Positions 14,631-64,000 of a stretch of 64,000 nt of DNA are shown here, piece after piece. Numbering within the stretch: position 1 is the first letter of the stretch; each line of letters opens with the position of its first letter. The DNA comes from Balaenoptera acutorostrata (lineage: Eukaryota > Chordata > Mammalia > Artiodactyla > Balaenopteridae). Under the pieces are notes generated by a model. The model ran no database searches. It saw nothing but the letters and a program-made list of their open reading frames with translations, and was not told where the DNA came from. Location of the stretch: the NCBI RefSeq assembly GCF_949987535.1, contig NC_080079.1:9319285-9383284 (forward strand), given 5' to 3'. The translations under genes were made by a program, and so were the position numbers.

Positions 14631-14820
14631 ATCTGTGCTCACCTGTGCTCACCTGTGCATATCTGTGCTCACCTGTGCTCACCTGTGCATATCTGTGCTC
14701 ACCTGTGCTCACCTGTGCTCATCTGTGCTCACCTGTGCATATCTGTGCTCACCTGTGCTCACCTGTGCATATCTGTGCTCACCTGTGCTCACCTGTGCTC
14801 ATCTGTGCTCATCTGTGCAT
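14631..14820 (+). repeat. 10-bp minisatellite with 30-bp higher-order period
   Basis: Nineteen head-to-tail 10-mers of the type ACCTGTGCTC, ACCTGTGCAT and ATCTGTGCTC. The first part follows a regular three-unit order, giving a 30-bp period. All six frames stay open across it, which produces long spurious open frames such as repeats of CAYLCSPVLT. Confidence 0.97.
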
Positions 14821-14877
14821 AACCCTCTCCTTCCACTTGCCACCACCTACAGCTCCTAGTCCCGACCCACATTGCCT

Positions 14878-14930
14878 GAAGGAGAGGAGAGGGGAGGAGA
14901 GGAGAGGGGAGGGGAGAGCCTAGTAATGGG
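14878..14930 (+). repeat. GA-rich low-complexity tract
   Basis: Runs of GAGGAGAGGGGA, purine-only over most of its length. No coding role. Confidence 0.8.
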
Positions 14931-15803
14931 CGCAGCCCCTGACCTGAAGTGCGAGGGGCAAAGGTGAACAGGGGAGGAACCACAGGGCGAGGGCAGGGAA
15001 ACAGAGTGAGGAGGGGTGCAAAGGGGAGCTGGAGCAGAAAGGGGGACAGAAGGGGGAAGGACAGAATGAGACAGAGATACAGAATGAGGGAGAAGAAGAC
15101 AGAGGTCTCCCTGGAGAAATGACGGCTTCTTTTTCCCTCCCAGCATCGGGAATCAGCGTTGCTCTCCCTCCTGTGGTCAAGGGCAGTCCCAGCGGCAGGG
15201 CCAGGCTCTCCCTGTCAGGACATCCTCAGCCCCTGCTGGGAGCTGCTCTTCCTGCTGTTCGTTCCCGAACTTGTGTTGCTGCCACGTCTCAATCCCCGGG
15301 GGCAGGTTCAGAGCACGCCCACCTGTCCGGGGGCTTCCGCAGGGGCCCCCGTTTCCCCCTTAGTCACGCCCTCCAGCTCAGGTCCAGCCAGGGTCCCCCC
15401 TCCAGCACCCACACGGTCACAGCTCCAAGAACGCCTCCAAAGCGAAAGCACGTCTGGTTCACCTCATCCAGGTCTGGGCTGAGCCCTGGCTGCCCTGCAG
15501 TGCATCCCAGGGACATTGGCTTAAGGCAGGAGGGAGGGGGGAGGCAGGGAGACCCAAGAAAACATCTCAGAACAGACAGGGGAGGCCAGAAAATGTTTAA
15601 AAATCAAGGTGGCCTCAGCCCAGGGTCATGGCCATCCTGTTGGACCCCTCCTCCTCCAGCCCAGGGTGAGGGAGACATCTGGTTGGAGGAGAGTATCTTG
15701 CAGACTCTCTTCGCTGGCAACAAGCAAACCGCATAGAATCTCTAGGTTGAACAGGAAGCAGAGAGAGAGGCCCAGGAGCAAGGGGCTCGGGGCCAGGCTT
15801 TAC
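14931..15803. other. GC-rich non-coding flank downstream of the spermadhesin-type exon
   Basis: On the minus strand this lies immediately downstream of the spermadhesin-type exon, where its first intron would be. I searched by eye for the CUB start (CGG followed by a G..S..YP-like pattern) and for the NCVW motif on the minus strand and found neither. The open frames here look like composition effects. Confidence 0.4.
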
Positions 15804-15849
15804 CTGTGCTGAGCAGCAAGGCCCAAGGGATGGCGCTGGACAGCTTCAT
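15804..15849 (-). pseudogene. Spermadhesin-type signal-peptide exon, probably an orphan remnant
   Basis: The minus strand reads ATG through MKLSSAIPWALLLST and then G|GTAAAG, a phase-1 splice donor. This is almost identical to the signal peptides of artiodactyl spermadhesins (bovine acidic seminal fluid protein and porcine AQN/AWN types begin MKLSS.IPWALLLST) and has the same exon-end phase. Spermadhesins are secreted single-CUB proteins of seminal plasma, and their genes are known next to DMBT1 in pig and cattle, so the position fits. No matching CUB exons were found in the roughly 15 kb downstream within the window. The gene therefore looks lost or rearranged, leaving only exon 1. A functional gene with exons I missed is possible. 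Confidence 0.65.
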
Positions 15850-15902
15850 CTTAGCAGGCCTGGCAGCAGCCTCAGGAATGAGCCTGGCCCTGGAGGCCTG
15901 GG

Positions 15903-15911
15903 GCTGTATAG
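15903..15911 (-). promoter_or_regulatory. Possible TATA-like box of the spermadhesin-type exon
   Basis: The minus strand reads CTATACAG about 55 bp before the ATG, a plausible distance for a TATA box plus a short leader. Tentative. Confidence 0.3.
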
Positions 15912-16219
15912 ACACGGCCGCTGACACCTGATCTCCTCCCTCCCTCTGGAGGCCAGGCCAGCAGGGCTGCAGGAGCCTCGGGTTCTCTAGAGGGAGGGAG
16001 GCTGCCTGCTACTTACCCCTTGTCTTTCTCAGACACTTCTGTGTCCTTTCTCACCCAGACTGGGAAATAATGGCCAGTTTCTTCTCTTCCTCTCCTCTTT
16101 CTGTGGTCCTGGATGAAGGGTGACAAGTTGACCACTGGCCACATGGAACTTTTGTTTGGGGAGCACCTCCTGCCTGGGGTTAAGTGACAGCACTTTCACC
16201 TCTAGTAACTTGCAGAAGC

Positions 16220-16330
16220 CTCACAACGCTTTGGACAGGATGGGAACTGAGACCTAGAGAGATCAAGGGACTTGCCCAACATCACAGGGTGACAGTGGCA
16301 GAAGCGGGATGAGGTCTGACCTCCTGGCTG
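16220..16330 (-). repeat. MIR fragment
   Basis: Antisense MIR wording: CAAGGGACTTGCCCAACATC and ACAGGGTGACAGTGGCAGAA. Confidence 0.6.
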
Positions 16331-16634
16331 CCTGGTCTCTCTAGGAGCCCTCCTTTGTCACTCGGGGCAAAGGCACGTAAACAGCCCCCAGTCTGCTGCA
16401 GGTGTGGGTCAGGATTGGTGGGGCAGCTGTAGTACATACCAGCCCGTGTGTGGTGTCTCCACAAGGATGACATGGGTACACACGTCGGAATTCCTTCTGT
16501 ATTTATGACACCAATACCACATGGCTCGGTCCAAGGACTGTCACAGTTATAAGAACCCAGGAAAACTTCCTGTGGAAGACAGTCTAGCAGGTTCTCACCA
16601 GATTCCACAGGAGTTTTCATATGGCCCAGCTTTC

Positions 16635-16830
16635 CACTAGTTATTTACCCGAGAAATGAAAATGTATGTCCACACAGAAAATTATGCATGAATATTCGTA
16701 GCAGGATTATTGTAAGAGACAAAGTGTGGAAACAACCCAAATGTCCAACCACTGATGAATGGGTAAATGAAACGTGGTCTGTCCATACAATAGAAGTCAT
16801 TCAGCCATAAAGGGAAATGGCAGCCCAACT
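16635..16830 (+). mobile_element. Old L1 ORF2 C-terminal fragment
   Basis: Shows GGAAACAACCCAAATGTCCA, then GATGAATGGGTAAATGAAAC and CATTCAGCCATAAAGGGAAA, the standard L1 3' coding text, decayed. Confidence 0.75.
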
Positions 16831-18850
16831 GCCTTCGAAAGAGTATTAGCAATTACAAACCAAACAGAAACATGAGAGTCCAGTTTCCTGAAAAATCAAC
16901 ATCTCTGTATTTTACCAAATCTTTCAAAATTTCTTGTTGATCAAAAATCCTATAATTCATATCTAATTTTTTAAATTGTTGTTTCTCCAATTGCCGGGGG
17001 AGTTGGTCTCTTTTTATGTTTCTAATGCAACTGCAGCTCTTTGGTGAAATGCCTGTTCATACATATCTTTGGGTCAGTTTTCTATTACCATTGCATCACT
17101 CATCTTTTTCTTATGGATTGTAGAAACTTCCTGTCCTTTCCAATCCCTATCTCTTTTCATAGAGGCCCTAATGGGTTCACAGTGTGGAGAAATGTTCCAC
17201 CCCAAGCAGAACCCAGGGAAGCTGCCTTGAGCCATCTGGTCACTCCTGGCTGATGATGGGGGAGGAAGCACCCTGGACAGTTTCTCCCTCTCAGGATACA
17301 ATGAGAATTCTGCTGCAGTCATTAAGCTCCCTGGTTATTACTAATATAACATCCAATATTTCCTCACAGTTCTCCTTCCATCTAGAATCTCCCTTTCCTA
17401 ATCTTTCCCTGTTACCCCTCACAGTCACCTTTACTCAGAATACTACCCGGCCCTGGTCTGTGGAGAGGACAAAGGAGCTCCCCAATGGATATAAATGCAA
17501 GAATTGAGCCAACACGGGAACCCTGGGGAAAAGGCAGTTCCTCATCTTACATCCCAGCCCAAGCATCTGCCTTCAGCTCCAAAGTGTCAGGCCGGCTGTC
17601 CTCCCAGCAGTGTCCAAGCACGGCTGAGGCTGCCTGGGGAGAAAAAGAAAGCATGGTCCCTTTTCCAGGGAAATTCAAGGTTCCTAAAATCACAACGTCC
17701 TCTGGAGGAAATTTATGGGTTAACAGCAGTTTTTGAGGATTTTTGCCCCTTGGATTCTGTCCCCAAAGGTCACACCTGGTTTCTGAGGGGCCCTAAACAA
17801 GCCTGGTCTCCCCCCCTAAGCTCCTTCCCTGTGGAATGCTCCACGACACGTCTTTCCTCTCCTTCTCCATGAGATGTACTAGTTGTCTCCACCTGGCTCA
17901 CAGGCCCCCTACGTGCCTTCCACCCCATCAGAACTTTCCATCTACTCTCTTTCTAGATGGGCGTCACCTCCTGCTGAGCGCCCAGGCTTTATTCTCACGG
18001 AAGAGTTCAAGGGTCTCTTGGGCATTTTGTAAACTGCCTCCCCAGCATGGATTCCCTCCTCGTTGACAGAGAACCACAGGTTTATTCAGTTTCTCTTCCC
18101 CCCTGAATGTCCCATGGGCTTTGGGAGAGGTTGACCCCAGACCCAGCTCCGAGAACTGGCCTCAGTGGTGGAAGAGGTGGTGTGAGTGTCACCAGGAGGC
18201 TCCCCGTCCCGGTTGGTGATGGTGCAGGAATGAGCGTGTCCCCCAGATGGGCCACTGAAGTGACAGGAAAGGTCTGGCCGCAGGGAAGGTGGGAGAGGTC
18301 TGCTCTCCGCTTCCTCCCAACTGAGAGTGAAGCCAAGTCACAAGGCAAGAGGAGGGCGGGGCTGCCGGTCCAGAGCCCCTGGGCAACCTCACCTCCAAAG
18401 CCTCCACTCTTCCAGCCCCAGGAGTCATCCCCGTCCTTGCTGTTGAGGCATTTGAGGTGGGGTTTCAGTCACACGCAGCAGGAAACATCCTCACTCATTT
18501 AAGGCCTCATGAATCCAAGGACAGAAAGTGCTTCTAAGACTCCTTAAAGACTCAGAAGAACAAGAGCTGTCTTCTGTTTGAGCCCCCCAAGCTGAGCAGA
18601 CCTGCTCCATCTCACTCTTCTTTAGAGGAAAGGCTATATTGGCTATACTGGAGGAAAGCCTCCAATACAATGTTGACTAAACTTGATGACAGTCATTCTG
18701 TAGTGTTCTTAACTTTACTAGGCTTGCTCCTGACGTCTCAGTTATAAATTATATGCTTTGTTGGATGTTCTTTGTTGTTGTGAGTTATGCACTTAAACTT
18801 GTTTCCTTCAATGACTAGTTTCTAAGCGTTTTGTTACGTTAATAGTTATT
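16831..18850. other. Intergenic DNA, no gene seen
   Basis: Several open frames of 60-130 codons occur on both strands between 17.0 and 18.5 kb, but they overlap one another, have no family resemblance and lack convincing splice sites in phase. I treat the stretch as non-coding. Confidence 0.4.
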
Positions 18851-18854
18851 CAAT

Positions 18855-19156
18855 TTTTTAAAAAAATTTTTATTTATTTATTTATTTATTTATGGCTGTG
18901 TTGGGTCTTCGTTTCTGTGTGAGGGCTTTCTCTAGTTGTGGCAAGTGGGGGCCACTCTTCATCGCGGTGCGCGGGTCTCTCACTATTGCGGCCTCTCTTG
19001 TTGCGGAGCACAGGCTCCAGACGCGCAGGCTCAGTAATTGTGGCTCACGGGCCCAGTTGCTCTGCGGCATGTGGGATCTTCCCAGACCAGGGCTCGAACC
19101 CGTGTCCCCTACATTGGCAGGCAGATTCTCAACCACTGCGCCACCAGGGAAGCCCC
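18855..19156 (-). mobile_element. CHR-type SINE
   Basis: The minus strand starts GGGGCTTCCCTGGTGGCGCA at 19156 and ends in an A-rich (AAAT)n tail at the left. It is flanked by an imperfect duplication, TATTCAATTTT on the left and TATCCAATTTT on the right. Confidence 0.9.
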
Positions 19157-19639
19157 AGCTATCCAATTTTGTTGAATTGTGTGTCCACCTTCCGTCTCCC
19201 ACAGCGGGGCCCCAGGTCCAGCAGAAGATCTTCATCAGCCTCCCTTAGCTAGTGGTCGTTGGGTGGGTGGATGCACGTCAGTCCCCATGTGGTTGGCCAG
19301 CTCCTGGCCCTCCCAGCAGGTCATGTCAGTGGAGGACACGGCGGCTCCTAGTTCTCAGTTGACCCCTGAGCTTCAACCTACTGGCCATTTTTGTGTCATC
19401 AGTGTTTCCAGATCTTAGAAACATTGTTCTTCTATTTGAACCCATGTGAGCTTTTGATTTTTCCCTATGTTATCCATATAGTCATGTGCTGAATTTCAGG
19501 GAGGTTTTTACCCAAAGGCAAAGGAACATTTCTCAAAGTGACTGGTAAGTCAACTCTGTAAGAATCACAGCTGGGGACAGGAGGACTGTCAATCACTGCC
19601 CTGCACCAGGTCAGCCGGAGAGGCTCCTGAGTGATTCTA

Positions 19640-20255
19640 AAGTTTGAAATGACTTAGCTTTAAAACAGTTGAGCCTATTTAAAATCTTGAACCTGTTTTC
19701 ATGTTTACCCTGAAGGAATTCAGAACTTGCCACCAGAAAGTATGTTGATATGGCATATTGACTGTGTTGACTTAAAGACACTTGAAAAAAGACAAATCCA
19801 AAACAACAGCACACTCACGTGCACTCTGACCTTCTTTCTTTTTCTTAAAAGCAGGAGATAAGTTGCCATTGAAATGCGTCCTCCTTATGCCAGAAGGAAA
19901 TAACATTCTTATCATCAGGACATAAAGTTGAGTCCAGAGAATTCTATACACAGAGACCTTGATAAAATAATTCTAATTATCTTGTCTTCCTCACATAGTG
20001 TAATTACTTTTCCACCATTGTTTCTCTTTGTTGAAACACATATAAAAGCAAGTAGGTTTCCCAATTTGGGGGGTTTTCATTTCTTATGAAGTCTCTCCCC
20101 ATGTCATGTAAAACTTGCATTAAATAAACTTGTATGCTTTCCTCCTGTTGAGTTGTCTTCTGCCAACTGAAGCCACAGCCCTGCTGTATAAAACCCTAAG
20201 AGGGTAACGATAAGCTTTTGTCCCCCAACCACTACAAGCCAAACCTAATTCCAGT
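19640..20255 (+). repeat. LTR-like repeat with TATA and polyadenylation signals
   Basis: Has a TATAAAA box at 20041-20047 and AATAAA at 20123-20128 followed by CTTTCCTCCTGTTGAGTTGT. That arrangement is typical of an old mammalian endogenous-retrovirus solo LTR. The borders and family are uncertain and no retroviral coding sequence is seen nearby. Confidence 0.45.
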
Positions 20256-20775
20256 TCAGCAGCCTTTGTCTCCAGGGATGACGTCAGTCTGCTTCCCTGT
20301 GTTGAGAAAAGAGTCAGGCACATTACAGATGCAGTTACAAACTGAGAACAAGTCCAAGGAAAAGTCCTGGGCCTCATCTGACTGCTCTCCGTTCCCGCAA
20401 AGCACAGCCCCAGGGTGGGCTCAGTGCCCGCTGCTTTGCGGAGGCAGCCCGTTTGCAGTTTCCAGCTGGTCCTCCTGAAAAGGGCAGACAACTCCCAAAT
20501 GGCTTCTTCTCTCTCTGAGCTAGACCTTCCCTCCACAGAGAAGTCAAAGCAGGACTACCCTCCCTTCCAGGAATCTCTTCCTGAAACGAACATCCTGTTA
20601 GAGCGGGGTCCTGTGACTCCAGCCACCAGGGACCCTTCCCCACTAGACACTTTCCCTTTTCCACTTCTCCCGCAGGCAGAGATGTCACTGTGCTCACACA
20701 CTGGAGAGTGAACATGAGTGGTGCTGGCCCAGCTCCTCACATGGTGCTGGAAGACGTTATCCAGTCCACCCCAGG

Positions 20776-20777
<2 letters not shown>

Positions 20778-20823
<46 letters not shown>
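20778..20823 (+). repeat. (CA)n microsatellite
   Basis: Uninterrupted CA dinucleotide run of about 22 units after GCGCG. Confidence 0.97.
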
Positions 20824-20825
<2 letters not shown>

Positions 20826-21980
20826 ATGAAGGCCCATATGCTTTTGTAACTCAGGGTCTTGATCCAGTCCTGAGTAAAACCTGAGGTCTTCTCACCCATC
20901 TGTTCTTGGCCCCTAGAGACCAAAAAAATATGACCAGACACTAACCTGAGCTAAGGGCAGTCTCCCAAATCCTGTGTCCGGGGGATCAAGGCAGGTAGCA
21001 GCCAGCTTGGCTGCGGCACTTTGGCCTGGTCTCCTGCCTGCTTCTCCATCCTGTCTGCTACATTTCGTGGTTGTCATGGGAACCTAGACCCCAGCTCCCC
21101 GCTAGCCCTGCTGCCCAAAGTTTAGGTTGACTAACCCTCCCGGTTAGTCGGGGAACAGAGGGGGTTCTCAGGACAAGCGGCAGCAGTGCCAAACCAAGAA
21201 GGTCCTAGGAAGATAAGGGTGAGTGGTCCCCTCCCAAACAAGGGTGATATAAATGAGGCTCCAGTGGCCAAAGGACAGGGGACAGAGGTTTGAGTGGTCA
21301 GATGGCCAACCGCATGCAGCGGTGTCAAGCAGGTCCCCTGTCAACCTAGCGGGAGATGATTTCACACAGATGTTAAAGGCTCCAACTTCCTGTACTTCCT
21401 GACCCTCCACCAAGTCTACTCCACACTTCACACCTCACAGGAGGCCATGTGAGAGGGAGCGGACACGTCAAGGGTCACCGCAGGTCTCTGTCGAGAGTTT
21501 TCTGTCCTGTTTCCCCCATGAGCTCCTGATATTTCACCCTCTCAGCCCACACCCCAAGCTCGACACTACCCCCGGCCCCTCGGGCCAACCTCAGCCCTCC
21601 TACAACTACCTGCTCCGTCAAGGACACGTACAAGAAGGGAATGTGCCCAACTTTGCCTCCCATGCCCTGCGTACAGAGGCTGTAATGGGTCCAGGGAGGG
21701 GGGGCAGGTTGATGTGGGCATGGCTGTCCGCCCGTCACAGCCGCCTTGCCCGTGAAGACCCCGAGGGGCTGTGCGTGGGGGATGCGGTGAAGCTGTCTCA
21801 CCCCCACCTGTCCACTGCTCACTGCACACTCTCCTCCGCCTCAGGGCCACGACAGGGCAGGGCCCCGTGGCCTTTCTCACTCCTTGTGGGAGCCCACGTT
21901 ACCCGTCTACCTAACATGAGGGGATCAGTGCTTAGATGTGGCGCTGGGAACAGTGACCAAACCGACACTTGCTTTGAAAA
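20824..21980. other. Intergenic DNA downstream of DMBT1
   Basis: No exon is supported here. It lies beyond the DMBT1 polyadenylation signal. Open frames in this GC-rich part overlap on both strands without family similarity. Confidence 0.4.
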
Positions 21981-21986
21981 AAGTTC

Positions 21987-21992
21987 TTTATT
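21987..21992 (-). terminator. DMBT1: DMBT1 polyadenylation signal AATAAA
   Basis: The minus strand reads CAAATAAAGAAC, a canonical AATAAA, 365 bp beyond the stop codon. It is the first such signal downstream of the last exon, so the 3' untranslated region is predicted to run from 22356 to about 21970. Confidence 0.7.
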
Positions 21993-22356
21993 TGGCTTGT
22001 CCTATAATAAGAAAAGGCTAAGATATACACTACAGGCCAAAGAAGCTGGTTCATAAAAAGTCAGAAAAGAAATTCTATCTACAACAAGCGCTGCCGCTCC
22101 CAGTGTGCGGCTAACTGCTTCACGTGGGATTTTAGGTTCCAGCACCTGCTTGCCTGACATTTTGTCCCGGCACCAAGTCTGTGTTTCTGGGAAAACCTGC
22201 TCCCATCTTTCTCACCCCCACCTCCACCCACCACTGTGCACCTGGGCCAGAGTTGGGTGCTCTGGGTGCCAAGCTCTGGACACTGGTTTCTCCCCTCCTC
22301 GTACGGGCTCAGGAGCGTGGGGCCCTGCGTCCGAGCATCGCGTGTGTTCCCCTGCT

Positions 22357-63998
<41,642 letters not shown>

Positions 63999-64000
63999 AA

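Noticed and set aside
14513..14923. 136-codon open frame with cysteine-rich decapeptide repeats, and a repeat array that superficially recalls CRISPR
   Set aside because: It is produced by the 10-bp minisatellite, which has no stop in any frame. There are no unique spacers and the genome is mammalian.
15119..15736. 205-codon plus-strand open frame
   Set aside because: GC-rich composition, no family resemblance, and overlapping open frames in other phases. No splice or start context.
16282..16620. 112-codon minus-strand open frame upstream of the spermadhesin-type exon
   Set aside because: Partly MIR-derived, lies on the wrong side of the leader exon to be a CUB exon, and shows no CUB motif.

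Overview
The window is mammalian genomic DNA, most likely from a cetacean (or a close relative such as hippopotamus). It holds several copies of a tRNA-Glu-derived SINE with the GGCTTCCCTGGTGGCGCAG head typical of Cetacea/Hippo CHR elements. It also has young cetartiodactyl-type L1 sequence, and I see no BovB or Bov-tA elements of the kind that dominate ruminant genomes. All genes found are multi-exon vertebrate genes; nothing prokaryotic is present.

Left part (1-21.9 kb): mostly intergenic and repeat rich. It contains an intact three-exon gene on the plus strand (3112-4890) that I recognise as the C10orf120 orthologue, predicted at 343 aa. At 15804-15849, minus strand, lies a lone signal-peptide exon of spermadhesin type (MKLSSAIPWALLLST plus a phase-1 donor). 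I could not find its CUB exons, so it is probably a remnant. A 10-bp minisatellite with 30-bp higher-order structure sits at 14631-14820.

Middle and right (21.99-64 kb): the 3' part of DMBT1 (gp-340/hensin/ebnerin/CRP-ductin family) on the minus strand, so the gene reads from right to left and its 5' end lies beyond base 64000. In gene order the window shows: five scavenger-receptor cysteine-rich (SRCR) exons in an almost identical tandem array with a 2,820-bp period; pairs of tiny interspersed-domain (SID) exons between them; a further SRCR block duplicated about 9.4 kb away, with a 4.9-kb 5'-truncated L1 between the two copies; CUB1; a divergent last SRCR; two SID mini-exons; CUB2; a three-exon ZP domain with a dibasic RAKR site; and a final exon encoding a transmembrane segment and short tail, followed by an AATAAA signal. 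Exon boundaries were read by eye from splice dinucleotides. All phases join: SRCR and SID exons are symmetric class 1-1, CUB exons are 1-2/2-1, and the ZP exons run 1-0, 0-2, 2-1. DMBT1 proteins are mucosal and secretory pattern-binding proteins; the SRCR copies here keep the VEVL....W core linked to bacterial binding.

The most interesting structure is the SRCR array: recent tandem amplification, a decayed second SRCR pseudo-exon in every repeat unit, signs of gene conversion, and an L1-bounded duplication best explained by unequal exchange (or by a haplotype artefact in the assembly).
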